This document shows positions 44,436 through 54,921 of a DNA stretch of 64,000 bases, one piece after another. The stretch's first letter is position 1. Each line of letters begins with the position of its first letter. Both the position numbers and the translations under genes were made by a program. The notes below the pieces were generated by a model. It saw nothing but the letters and a program-made list of their open reading frames with translations, was not told the origin of the DNA and did not search any database. The DNA comes from Vandiemenella viatica (Eukaryota > Arthropoda > Insecta > Orthoptera > Morabidae), in assembly GCA_031002005.1 (NCBI GenBank), contig JARYHS010008074.1, positions 282,163,930 to 282,227,929 of the forward strand, written 5' to 3'.

Positions 44436-44950
44436 TAGATTTAATGCATGAAGAAAATGATAAATTATAATATAGTAGTTAATAAAAATTGACAAATATT
44501 TATAATCATTGATTTATCGATAGTTCATCAACTATATATGGCGCGTCTTCGACCGGAGGCACCGGTTGACCTGAAGTGATGCTGTGACCGCGCGCTCTCC
44601 GCCCTCTATCTCGAAAACGGTTCACCGTATAAAAAAATTTTTTAGACAAAATTTTTAGAGAATTTTGTATTCTACAATATTGATAATAAATACAAACAGC
44701 AAAAAAAAACCATAGGAAATGAGATATTTACAAAAAAGCGCAAAAAAACTATTTTTTGTGACCTTTGACCTCGAAATTTAATAGTTGCGCACACCCTACC
44801 ATATGTAGGTTTTGAGACCACTTTTAGGGTGTCAATATACAAGTATTTACAGACTTACAGCTGGGTATCTCGAATTCCGAGATTCTTACCTAATTTAAGC
44901 TTAAATGACTGGACTATGGTGGTTTTTTGGCGCGAGCACATTATTTACAC

Positions 44951-46096
44951 CAGAGGTAGTCAACCTTCTTTACCTACCGCCCACTTTATTATTATTAATT
45001 TAATTGAAATGGAGCTAAGGCTGCGGTGGCATTTCCTTTAGTCATTAATTACCCATTTTTATATTATTTTTAAAATTCTCTATCCCTCCATGCCCCATCA
45101 CCAACATATGCCCTTTACATTCCCAGCACTCTCTTTACCTTTTCCTCCAATGACTCTCAATCTAATTTGTATCAATCTATAACTTATGAAGAAGACATAC
45201 AGCAAGTTAAAGCCAATAGTAATAATTATTTGCCAAATACTTTCTGTCTGACTTTCGTTACATTTGGCAGAATCTTTATAAAACGACTTATTGTAGTTAG
45301 ATCTGTCTTTTTATTTATACCTTGCGTATATAAAAGCATGAAGTTTGGTGAAATTACATTTTATTATTTTATTTATTAATGAGAGTTCTAAGGCTGATGG
45401 TGTTAAAATAAAAACCGGATATCTAGGTCAATTTTTGCAAGGATCAAGGTCTCCTCTTTCGGAAATATTCAGGCGGTTTCCTTCTTTTGTGATAATATGA
45501 TTAACAGCACTAAAGCCTGATTATATGAAATAGGAAGAGGTTTCATTAAACTGAATTTCAGTTGTCATACATTTAGATATGACAGGCGTCTTTTTTTCAT
45601 TTTGCCACAGGTTTTAATATCCGTCACTATCGAATTTATGTTTACTTTCTTCGTCATATCCGATTTCTAACAGTTCTTGACAAGTTGTGTCAGCTTCTTC
45701 AATATATGCACTACAAGGATTTTTCATCCAGTCATACATCTCAAATTTCAAAATATCTTAAAATCGTTTTTCCATGTCTAAGGTTTGTTGAGGAAGCTAC
45801 TGAATCTATCAATATCCTCTGGAGTTATATTATCGTTTGTAGGTAATAATTCAGGAAACTGATGAAATTCTCTTTTCAATACATTATAACACAGTAGTAA
45901 AAGTTTTTCAATAGATGATGACACACAAAACACTTTGGTAACCTACAAGAGTTTTATTAACTCCTTGAAGCTGCAAATCGACATCATTAAATCTCTATTA
46001 AAAAAACTTAAAAAGTCAATTAAATTTAAAAAACGAAAGTGCTTCTGTATCGGACCAAACCGCTACCGCCCACCGCGACAGGTGGGACGCCCCCTG
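44951..46096 (-). pseudogene. decayed hAT transposase (ZBED/SCAND3-like) element
   Basis: On the minus strand, in several frames, FNDVDLQLQGVNKTLVGYQS (about 45990), RFQDILKFEM-like text, NPCSAYIEEADTTCQELLEI, DEESKHKFDS, FNETSSYF, SGFSAVNHIITKEGNRLNIS and ERGDL (45425-45500) follow in the expected order. Known: LNxLNLxLQG, ELxELxxDxxLKxxF and SGFSxVxxLxxxxRNRLxxxxRGDLR are features of the C-terminal half of hAT (SCAND3/ZBED-type) transposases. The outer ends, CAGAGGTAGTCAACC and (complement) CAGGGGGCGTCCCACC, look like hAT termini, and both contain GCGGTAGG/CCGCCCAC words. The flanking 8 bp do not match, so the element is old or truncated. Confidence 0.7.
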
Positions 46097-46865
46097 GTCA
46101 TCCATGAATGAATTCTTGCGAGAGTGTAAACGGCAGTTCGTGTCAGCACTCGTGCACGAGGCTAGGTGTAAATGCGGCATTAAAAGAATCCCCGTCTCAA
46201 ATGCAGAATGACCTTAGGTGCTTATGTGTCCAATCACGAAATCATTATAATTTTTGCTTCGTTCCTCAGTCACATAGAGTCATAAGATGTAACGCTGATT
46301 TTAAGCTAGACCATAAGTTCTCATAAATTGAAACCCTCTTCCAAACTGGTACGGCAGGTTTTGGGCAATAACTTTCAGACTCACCAAGTTCGCTCAACGT
46401 TTTAGAATAGAAAGATTTGGTAGCAGTACGGTAATGGTTGCGGTGTGTTTAGCTGATTCAAAGTAAGATTTTTTTAGTTTTTTTTCTTCAACCAGTTAAG
46501 AATATAATTATTTTTACGCTGATATATTTAGTGGAATAAGCGGTAAAGCTTGCGGAATCAAGGAAATGAATAGCCGGACTACGTCATCAATTATTACGAT
46601 TAAAAACTTCTCAAAATTAACATTTAGGTTCTTTAGGAGTCACATTCTGCCTAACCTTCCTAGCTTTTTAACTCGAAAACTATACTTGTCTTTACAGCCA
46701 ATCAGCCTCCCTCTATTTTACGTCTTTCTCCCTTGTACCGAGCATTCAACATGAGAGCGGTGCATGAAAGATAGAACATCTCATTCGAAAGCTACGCTTC
46801 AAAAATTTTCTGAAAGTAAGTTTATCGTTTTAAACACTGAAATAATACGAGCTTCCTGAGGCCAG
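46097..46865. other. non-coding stretch, nothing recognised
   Basis: Two short plus-strand frames (46108-46326, 46566-46754) lack motifs. No repeat was seen. Confidence 0.5.
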
Positions 46866-47040
46866 TGTACGAACGATGATGCTCGGGCCTATCATTCGGG
46901 AGGACTTGGGTTCAAATGCCCGTCCGACCCTCCAGATATCGGTTTCCATGATTTCATGAAATGTCAGGATGGTTCCTCGAAAATGCCATTGCGAATTCTT
47001 TCCCGTTACTTGTTCATCACCATAATCTTCAAGGCTTCAA
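46866..47040 (+). mobile_element. diverged tRNA-headed SINE
   Basis: Contains TTGGGTTCAAATGCCCG (B-box region), GGTTTCCATGATTTCATG, TGTCAGGATGGTTCCTCG and GCGAATTCTTTCCCGTTAC, all diverged from the family. The tail is lost. Confidence 0.72.
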
Positions 47041-47058
47041 CAATTTATCGTTTGCATA

Positions 47059-47181
47059 AATTGTTCTTGGGCCTTCCACCGGGGGGAAACGCATCAATTT
47101 GAAGCGAAATTTCGAAATCGCTCTCCGATTTCATTTTGGTGAAATTGACACGCTCCGCCGGTGGGAGACCCGAGAACAATT
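47059..47181. mobile_element. 123-bp hairpin MITE with TA duplication
   Basis: Arms AATTGTTCTTGGGCCTTCC and (complement) AATTGTTCTCGGGTCTCCC continue with CACCGG and further imperfect pairing to a small loop CTCTCC near 47120. TA flanks it at 47057-47058 and 47182-47183. It lies only 13 bp from the left end of a mariner derivative. Confidence 0.8.
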
Positions 47182-47194
47182 TACACAGTTTATA

Positions 47195-47837
47195 CAAAGG
47201 GTGATAAAATAAAAAGGTACGAAACGACACGGTGGGTACAAATGTAGACTTTATTCAAAATATACACCATAGGCCTGAGCACAACGATCCCACTGATGAA
47301 CAAGCCGCAGGATTCCTTGTTCCCAGAATTCATGTGGCCGTGCCGAGACCCAGTCCTTCACAGCGTCCTTGAGTAAGTCGTCCGAGTTGAAGCGCTTCCC
47401 TTTCAGGTGTTTCTTCAGTGGACCAAACACATGTAAATCGCAGGGCGACATGTCCGGACTGTAGGGCGGATGGTTCAACGTCTCCCACTTGAACTTGGCC
47501 AGTTTCATGTGTGTGACTCTGGAGACGTGTGGACGCGCGTTATCATGGAGCAGAACCACACCCTCCGTGAGCAGCCCCGGTCTTTTGTTCTTGATGGACC
47601 TGCGTAGGCGTCGGAGTGTCTCACAGTACACATCAACCCCCCCCCCCCCCTGTACGCCATCCTGTCCTCATACGGACTGCATTTGGACGCCGTTTTTGCT
47701 GCGCATGCTCCGATCCCAGTCAGAGACACCAATCGCATCCCGAGATGTCTCGCTACGTTCTCCCATGGCGGAAAATGAAAATATTTAACTGTTACGTTTT
47801 TACGTCGTTTCGTACCTTTTCATTTGATCACCCCTTG
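47195..47837 (-). mobile_element. internally deleted mariner element
   Basis: Ends CAAAGGGTGATAAAATAAAA and (complement) CAAGGGGTGATCAAATGAAA continue into the shared word AAGGTACGAAACGAC. TA is duplicated at 47193-47194 and 47838-47839. On the minus strand the start of the transposase is present (MGERSETSRDAIGVSDWD from 47767), then a jump, via a run of G (47638-47650 as C on the plus strand), to the C-terminal third. At 643 bp it is half the usual 1.3 kb mariner length. Confidence 0.9.
47251..47631 (-). pseudogene. mariner transposase C-terminal part
   Basis: Reads YCETLRRLRRSIKNKRPG, then VVLLHDNARPHVSR (second catalytic Asp), HPPYSPDMSPCDLHVFGPLK (third catalytic Asp, mariner type SPDLxPxDxHLF) and an end AQAYGVYFE. 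The frame is open over 126 codons, which implies a fairly recent copy. The first catalytic Asp and most of the N-terminal half were lost in the internal deletion, so it could only move using another element's transposase. Confidence 0.9.
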
Positions 47838-47839
47838 TA

Positions 47840-48956
47840 CACCGGGAGCCGAGTACCACTCCAAGACAGAGCTTAACCTCGCATACCCCTTATAGCTGAA
47901 ATGATAAATAAATAGATCCGTTCATCCTAGTCGAGTGCTTGGCTAAACCACAGCATTACAGTAAAGTAATTCTCTCTCTCACACACACAGATTGTCTTAA
48001 AATATATTTTGCCAACAGTAATATTTTTTCAGTTGTCACCTAGCCAAAAGATTACCTCCTGTACGCTTTCAAGCAACCTCACGTATCCCTGGGGGTAGAC
48101 GTGCCACTGAACATCAGGTTTATCACATAGGTACGATATGCAGTAAAATCTTTGGAACCACAATAATTAATGAACCAAGATTTTAAAGAGAGTTAAGAAA
48201 AAGAAGACATCTGGAAATAGCAGGAAGTTGTTACTGATGAAATGAAAGTTACAGTAACAGGTAAGGATAGTAACATTTGAAAATAATGATCGTTATGTAG
48301 CGTAGAAGGTATAAAGAGCCGACGAACAACAGGACATGTCGATGCAAAACTAGGGGCACCCGCCGCCCACGGACGCAGACGCGTGACAGCGCACAAGATG
48401 TACGACGTTTAAATATACCGCAAGACTGTGGCTAGATGCCCAGGCGGCTGGCAGTGAGTTAGGCCTAACCGTCGGGATGGAGAAATGACTTACATTCTCG
48501 TCACGCCACGCGCATATCACCTGCTAACTGTGCCCATCTGTGCCCATCTCCATCCCAAATCGAATGAGTCCCCTGTTCGCAAATTCTCGTTGACGTGGAC
48601 ACAATATGAAGATCCCTAGCCGTCCTTGCGTGCTGATAGCTGAAGCAGGCAAAGGCCAACAACGGCTTCCACGGGGATTCAAAGTTCAGCACGTTTGAGC
48701 TCTTCGTTACTACATTACAAGCAGTAAGCGTTAATGTATCAGAACATATCACGTTTTCTTCCTTAATTGATCTGTTCGACAGGTATCAGCAGGACTCCCT
48801 CCATTTGTTCTTGCCCTAGCCGTTTTCTTTTATTTCCTTGTAACTTTGCCTTCTTTGATAAACGTAAAGGTTTCAAAAATCGCTCATCCTCTTCGTCCCC
48901 CCCCCCCCCCCAATCATATTCTTTATTTCAAAACTTTCCAATTTCTTTTTTTATCT
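47840..48956. other. non-coding stretch, nothing recognised
   Basis: CA repeat at about 47979-47988 and a C-run at 48898-48910. Short frames at 48193-48396 and 48501-48752 have no motif. Confidence 0.5.
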
Positions 48957-49096
48957 GCTTAACGTCTCTCTAATAGCGAGGTCTTTAGAGACGGGAAGGG
49001 ATGGGGGGCAAGGAATGGTAAGGAATTCGGCCATGGCCTTTTGAAGGAAGCATCCCGGCATTTATCTGGAGTGATTTGGGAATCTGGATGCCCGGA
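48957..49096 (-). mobile_element. tRNA-headed SINE, head missing
   Basis: On the minus strand, tail of the GTTAAGAGACG type (48957-49000) and an intact core (complements of AATTCGGCCATGGCC and AGGAAGCATCCCGGC). The copy stops at GGATGCCCGG before the tRNA-like head, and the AACCATGG word of other copies is deleted (TTTGGGAATCTGG). Confidence 0.88.
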
Positions 49097-49097
49097 A

Positions 49098-49679
49098 ATT
49101 TCTTTTCATCCTTCTATCTGATTGTATATGTCTCTGATGCATACGACACGACACAAAACGTTTCTGATAGCTAAAATCTAGAGGAAATAAAGAGGATATA
49201 TTAACTTCGTGATAAAGATTTTTTTAATCTGTAGAATCGATCATTACTTCCTTCTATTCCATTGACGCAAGTTTAAGACTTCATATTTTTTATAGTTTAT
49301 TAAATACACCCGAAAAAAAACTGGTGTACTCTCAATGCTGGATTTCTAGCTGAGTTGTAACAGAGCACATCGCTGAACGATCGTTATACCGGATTTTGAG
49401 TTGTAAAATAATCTGCAAACATTTATACATAAATGTAATGATGGAATCTGATGGAGTAGATGGGAAAAAGATAATAGATATTATGAAATAAAAGAAAGTA
49501 TGGAGAGTTAGAATATTAAAAGAAAGAAGAATTAGACGTGAAGCAAACAGTTGTTATAAGGTTAAGATTTAGTATGGAAGAATGGTTTGGTATATATATA
49601 TATATATATATATGGAGAGAAATAAGGCCGTTGCCTCCTTAACTTTGCTTGATATAATACAGTATATATGATTCACATC
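49098..49679. other. AT-rich stretch with TA repeat
   Basis: TA repeat at about 49590-49612. No gene or further repeat is recognised. Confidence 0.55.
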
Positions 49680-49681
49680 TA

Positions 49682-51084
49682 CACTCCTGGAAACTGAAAT
49701 AAGAACACCGTGAATTCATTGTTCCAGGAATGGGACACTTTATATACACATTCCTGGGGTCAGATACAACACATGATCACACAGACAGAACCATAGGCAC
49801 ATAGACACAGGCAACAGAGCATGCACAATGTCGGCACTAGTACCGTGTATATCCTCCTTTCGCAGCAATGCAGGCTGCATTCTCCCATGGAGACGATCGT
49901 AGAGGTGCTGGATGTAGTCCTGTGGAACGGCATGCCAAGCCATTTCCACCTGGCGCCTCAGCTGGACCAGCGTTCGTGCTGGACGTGCAGACCGCGTGAG
50001 ACGACGTTTCATCCAGTCCCAAACATGCTCAATGGGGGACAGATCCGGAGATCTCGCTGGCCAGGGTAGTTGACTTACACCTTCTAGAGCACGTTGGGTG
50101 GCACGGGATACATGTGGACGTGCATTGTCCTGTTGGAACAGCTTGTTCCCTTGCCGGTCTAGGAATGGTAGAACGATGGGTTCGATGACGGTTTGAATGT
50201 ATCGTGCACTGTTCAGTGTCCCCTCGACGATCACCAGAGGTGTACGGCCAGTGTAGGAGATCGCTCCCCACACCATGATGCCGGGTGTTGGCCCTGTGTG
50301 CCTCGGTCGTATGCAGTCCTGATTGTGGCGCTCACCTGCACGGCGCCAAACACGCATACGACCATCATTGTCACCAAGGCAGAAGCGACTCTCATCACTG
50401 AAGACGACACGTCTCCATTCGTCCCTCCATACAAGCCTGTCGCGACACCACTGGAGGCGGGCTGCACGAAGTTGGGGCGTGAGCGGAAGACGACCTAACG
50501 GTGCGCGGGACCGTAGCCCAGCTTCATGGAGACGGTTGCGAATGGTCCTCTCTGATACCCCAGGAGCAACAGTGTCCCTAATTTGCCGGGTAGTGGCGGT
50601 GCGGTAGGATGCGACGGTCTTGGCGTGCGTCCGTGCGTCGCTGCTGTCCGGACCCAGGTCGACGGGCACGTGCACCTTCCTCCGACCCCTGGCGACAACA
50701 TCGATGTACTGTGGAGACCTCGCGCCCCACATGTTGAGCAATTCGGCGGTACGTCCACCCGGCCTCGCGCATGCCCACTATACGCCCTTGCTCAAAGTCC
50801 GTCAACTGCACATACGGTTCACGTACACGCTGTCGCGGCATGCTACCAGTGTTAAAGACTGAGATGGAGCTCCGTATGCCACGGCAATCTGGCTGACACT
50901 GACTGCGGTGGTGCCCAACCGCTGCGCAGCTAGCGCCTTCGACGGCCAACACTGCTGTTCCTGGTGTGTCCGCTGTGCCGTGCGTTTGATCATTGCTTGT
51001 ACAGCCCTCTCGTAGTATCCGGAGCAAGTATGGTGGGTCTTACACACCGGCGTCAATGTGTTCTTATTTCAATTTCCAGGAGTG
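49682..51084 (-). mobile_element. near-complete Tc1-like element, 1.4 kb
   Basis: Ends CACTCCTGGAAACTGAAATA and (complement) CACTCCTGGAAATTGAAATA form inverted repeats of about 30 bp (continuing AGAACAC). TA is duplicated at 49680-49681 and 51085-51086. Length and layout are standard for a Tc1-like element, with a single transposase gene on the minus strand. The ends are still well matched, so it was active recently in evolutionary terms. Confidence 0.95.
49740..50841 (-). pseudogene. Tc1-like transposase with one frameshift
   Basis: Start: ATG at 50841 (MPRQRVREPYVQLTDFEQGR). First HTH: IVGMREAGWTYRRIAQHVGR. A short deletion or shift near 50605-50615 moves the frame, which then carries TTRQIRDTVAPGVSERTIRN (second HTH), ARLQWCRDR, RVVFSDESRFCLGDNDGR (first catalytic Asp), GIMVWGAISY, FQQDNARPHVSRATQRAL (second Asp), LPWPARSPDLSPIEHVWDW (catalytic Glu), and a C-terminus to 49740. 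The likely natural end is close to KEDIHGTS, with the last 25 or so residues in terminal-repeat sequence. 32 residues lie between second Asp and Glu by my count, as in the 43495-44271 copy. Apart from the one shift the gene is open, so the copy is young. Confidence 0.93.
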
Positions 51085-51086
51085 TA

Positions 51087-52503
51087 TATTAGAGGAAGAA
51101 AAAGAGGAAGGGAGTATGCAGGCTGCCAAGTTTTCACACAAATGATTGACACTGCAAAGGAATGACAAGCGTCATCACGTAGAAGTTTTATTATTGATAT
51201 TAAATGCAATCAGTAGTAGGAAGAATTTAACTAGGGTCGGATTTTCATAGCTGCGACGGCCGAGCGAGGGGACGAAAATTCCAGGTAACAAGGTGCCGCC
51301 CAGAATGTCGCCGGCTCTTTGGGCGAACAATGGACAGCCACCTTGTTTATGAGTAGCGGTGCTGTAAATCCCTGTGGAACCCGCTAGGTCCAGAAAATAT
51401 CGGAGGGAAGGTGGAGGACCGACCACTGATAATTAGTTAACCCAGGATTTTTTGGAGACGCATGTCCCGAATATTGACGAAGTTTCGACAGATTCTCAAG
51501 AGCCAACAGAAAACAGTTCTATCCAATAGAAAATTATTTGAGGAAGAGGCACAGGCACCATAGAAGAACCAATCACCGGCGAAAAAATCCAACGTGATAG
51601 TAATTTCTAGGTATTTTTGTCCTCATGTTGAAAATACGTCGTCGAGAGGCGTGGCGAGCGGCAAAAGACGCGAGAGCCACGGCAGACGATTTTTTGAAGA
51701 CACTCCGTACCAGGCCTCGAGTGGTAGAGGTAGTACGCTCTGGAGTCGCTCTGTACCTGACCGAACAGTGTGTACAAGCTAGAGCGATTTGGTACTCTCC
51801 GTACTTTGTTTTCTGTGGGGGAAAGCTTTAGTTAATTTTGCAACAGGCAGAATTGCTCAAGTCAGTGTCTTGAGTGTTGTAGCTAGCATATGCTACCACA
51901 GTTTCGCCGTCGACGGAGCAGTCTACACCGTTACGGTTAATGCACAACGAACTTAACAGTGTGTACTTCAATTCATTGAGACTAGCACTGTCAAAAGAAA
52001 TTTTGAACTATTAAGAGTCTTCGCCTCCGATACACTGAGCTAGTATTTGGTTAAAGCTGCGATATATTCTAACCATTTTTATGTTTGAAAGGTGGACAAA
52101 GTTTTTTGAACTTCCAATCAACACATTTGATGGGTAATGTAAAAATAACCAGGAGCCCGAAAAAATCATATTACTGTAATTCATTTTTGTATTGCATCCA
52201 ATCATAAGAATCGTGAAGATCAATCCCTGTTGTTTTAAAGGGAAAATCAATAAAGTCAAATGTGGAATGTTGGTCATTCATTGTAAAATTTCATAATTTT
52301 GAATTTTTTCATTAATATTTATGATTTTCTTAGTGGTTTGTGTTTGTTTATTAGTAAATGTAAGATGAGGTAGAACTTTCTATTTGATTTGGAACTCCTT
52401 GTATTTATATTAAAATTAAATACGCCTCCGTCAGTAAGCCGTAAAGAGTTCCCCAATATGTAGCACTATAGGGCAATTTTTAAATAATAAAGAGAACAAT
52501 AAC
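51087..52503. other. non-coding stretch with unassigned GC-rich patches
   Basis: Patches at 51240-51420 and 51640-51830 are GC-richer and carry short frames in more than one reading frame (51594-51782 and 51625-51831). No domain is recognisable. They may belong to an unrecognised retroelement. Confidence 0.45.
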
Positions 52504-52511
52504 GTTTTCAC

Positions 52512-52797
52512 TAGTGTTGCCCAAAATCGGTCTTGGTCTTGGTCTTGCATTTTTGCAAGACCAAGACCAAGACTAAGACCAGGTGTATTGATGCAAGACC
52601 AAGACCAAGACTGGCCAAGTCTCGTCTTGTTCTTGCATTTGGGCAACACTAGTTTTGCCCAAAATCGGTCTTGGTCTTGCAGTCTTGGTCTTGGTCTTGC
52701 ATTTTTGCAAGACCAAGACCAAGACCAGGTGTATTGATGCAAGACCAAGACCAAGACTGGCCAAGTCTCGTCTTGTTCTTGCATTTGGGCAACACTA
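52512..52797. mobile_element. hAT MITE, head-to-tail dimer of about 140-bp units
   Basis: The outer ends are TAGTGTTGCCCAAA and TTTGGGCAACACTA. The 8-bp target GTTTTCAC is perfectly repeated at 52504-52511 and 52798-52805. Inside, one unit ends in GGGCAACACTA at 52651 and the next begins, overlapping, TAGTTTTGCCC. Each unit consists largely of GGTCTTGGTCTTG hexamer-like repeats facing their complement CAAGACCAAGACC, so each can fold on itself. The 142-codon frame across it is a repeat artefact. Confidence 0.92.
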
Positions 52798-52928
52798 GTT
52801 TTCACCCTTCCCAACCAACCAACCACTACAGCACCAATGTTTTCTGACAATTTGAACACTTTATAATCCCCTTCGGATGCAGACTAACACGACCAGCTGA
52901 AGACTGAACAAATTATTATTATTATTAT

Positions 52929-53162
52929 TTGTTTATGACTTTACGCCTCGTCGACGTCGAGGTCAATAGAGGCTGGAAAGGATGGGAGCTAGGAACGGGA
53001 AGGAATTCGACCACGGCCTTTTAAAGGAAGCATCCCGGCATTCACCCGGAGTGATTTGGGGAAACCATGGCAAACCCAAATCTGGATGCTCGGTCTGGGA
53101 TTCGAACCCGCGTCCTCCCGAATGTGAGGCCAGAGCGCTACCGCTCACCCACCACGCTCGGT
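52929..53162 (-). mobile_element. tRNA-headed SINE, complete reference copy
   Basis: Minus-strand head (plus: CTCACCCACCACGCTCGGT at the right), B box complement GGGATTCGAACCCGCG, intact core, and the second tail type (plus: CTTTACGCCTCGTCGACGTC at the left). This is the best complete copy in the window. An ATT repeat at 52913-52927 lies next to its 3' end, as expected for the tail of a retroposed element. Confidence 0.93.
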
Positions 53163-54079
53163 TGAACAACTTAAGTTAAAGACATTCAAATACACTTGTT
53201 TCAAGCATGTGACGGATTACCCCAGCGTGGGAGTCATACACCGACTTTTTCGAAAATCAAGTCACTGAAAAATTCAGTCTACGATTGACATTTGAGCAGT
53301 CTGATTAACATAATTGTGTAGTCCTAGAAAATACAGTACGTATATAAAGCAACAGTTAACATATAATTCCATCTTTTCTTATACATTACTTTCGATTTTA
53401 ATCCAAAACAAACATAATTAACCTCTTAATCGGGAGTAGTTTTTATACTCGCATATTAACACTGCAACCCTCTACCGTACGATTGAATCAATAGTATTCC
53501 AAAATAACGTAAAACCGAACAAAAATGTGATAAATGATTATCGAACGCCGTTAGAGGAAACGTTTGTATACATTTCAGATTAACTATAAGACGAAAGATG
53601 AAGTTAATGTGTAATATGTGCATAGTCAATCTAAGAAAATTAAAGTTAAAGCGAATTCTTGTCAGGAATGCAGAACGAATTTCGTTGGGAACACATTACG
53701 AATAAAAACTTAATCGCAATATGAATTTTATCTTATATAAACTTTACGTTACTTTCAGACTTGCTAAATTTTTTAGAAGGAGCAGCGAACTGATACAAGT
53801 TGGAATCAATGTTTAGGTGAACAACCAAACTGTTTTAGGTTTGGACTAGTGCTCTGTGGTCCGTGGACTGTCTGTCGTCCGTGAATACGGGCCAGGTGAT
53901 ACGCGGGCAGTATATTAGACATTTAATTCTAATTGAATTAAAAAGACAATAATAAAAATAGTTCAGTAAAAATTGTTCACCTGTATAAAGCGGCAGCACT
54001 ATCATAACAGTGACGCCGCAATTTGATTTGATGTCTCCACGAAACAAATCGAAAGCAAAGAATACATTGTTTTGATACC
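53163..54079. other. AT-rich non-coding stretch
   Basis: No gene, inverted repeat or shared repeat was found. Confidence 0.5.
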
Positions 54080-54480
54080 TTGCTTAGTTCTCGAGATACC
54101 AAATGTAAAAAATCAGTTATAGGTATAGTTCGTTGTCCTTTGATGACGTTTTTCTTCTCGTCCAGACCGTATTTCAACCTGACACATTCGCTAGGGAAAA
54201 AACAAAACATTTATTGTGCACGTCCAGCGTGTAGTTCCTTCTGGTTTTGGCGAAATTTTTTTTCTCGTGAACAAAGCAAGAAATAAAAAATTTTATTCTT
54301 TGTTTTCGATCTATCTAGTAGAGCTAAAGAAGAATCCATCATCGAATTTGGCTTTGGCGAAATTTTTCTTCTGGTCCAGGCCGCATTTCGACCTACCCAC
54401 CTCACGTTTGAGGCAGCACATCTCTAGAACTAAGTAAGATATCAAAAAATTTTATTCCTCACTTTCGATTTGTCTCGTCG
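54080..54480. repeat. two diverged direct repeats, about 225-bp period
   Basis: TTCTTCTCGTCCAGACCGTA near 54150 recurs as TTCTTCTGGTCCAGGCCGCA near 54368, with surrounding words (TTTTGGCGAAATTT, AAAAAATTTTATTC) also repeated. A third related piece (TTTGGTCCAGGCTGCATTTC) is at about 58856 in the minisatellite-bearing insert. The open frames 54080-54437 are not genes. Confidence 0.65.
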
Positions 54481-54913
54481 TGTTACATAAGAATCTATCA
54501 TTAAATTCCGGCGCCACGCTTATTGTAGAATCCCCTATAAAGCTATGAATATCCGCCAGAAGCCTATTAACCAGATTTTGTAAAAGCCATGAATATTTGA
54601 ACAACAATGCAACAATCTGGTATTTCCAGGTTATGGGGCCATGACAACTGCTATTGGTAGAGTTGGTTTGTGAATATATACATAGGTAAAAAAATGAGGT
54701 CCTTCTAAATTAGTGGTTCGTAGAATTATTTTTGACATTTTACTGGACCTTCGGTTGAAAAAGGTTGAGAAACGCTGGCTTATACAATTCTACGGGCACA
54801 AAATGTTTATGTGAACATACCAACAACAGTTGCACACTGTTGAACTTCTTGTTGCCTGCAAGTGAATTACCGTAGCCATACAGCATGACCAGACCACAGA
54901 GATTTGCATCTGG
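54481..54913. other. non-coding stretch, nothing recognised
   Basis: No repeat or coding signal. The text near 54750-54775 (GGTTGAGAAACGCTGGC) resembles a hAT-type end but has no partner that I can find. Confidence 0.5.
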
Positions 54914-54921
54914 TCCATATG

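Larger units (their letters stand above)
40465..44915. mobile_element. 4.45-kb DNA element with about 450-bp terminal inverted repeats
   Basis: The left arm (40465-40925) and right arm (44445-44915) are inverted copies. Landmarks are CTCGGAATTCGAGATACCC, GACACCCTAAAAGTGG, AGATAGAGGGCGGAGAGCGC, CTATCGATAAATCAATG. The outermost 25-30 bp (AGTCCAGTCATT) match with gaps, so the exact edge and target duplication are uncertain. Between the arms lie a broken protein gene (41175-42675, minus), a hAT MITE and a rearranged Tc1 element. Long arms occur in several superfamilies (for example Polinton and some Mutator-like), but no polymerase, integrase or DDE domain is visible. I cannot assign it. Confidence 0.85.

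Noticed and set aside
50193..50862. Several plus-strand open frames opposite the Tc1 transposase
   Set aside because: They are antisense shadows of a GC-rich transposase gene.
52431..52859. 142-codon frame rich in repeated Leu-Val and Trp-Ser
   Set aside because: It translates the TCTTGG-type repeats of a hAT MITE dimer; no protein is implied.
1242..53162. tRNA genes, suggested by A- and B-box-like text in several places
   Set aside because: All occurrences are followed by the same SINE core and tail, and none folds as a full cloverleaf with matching acceptor stem. They are SINE heads.
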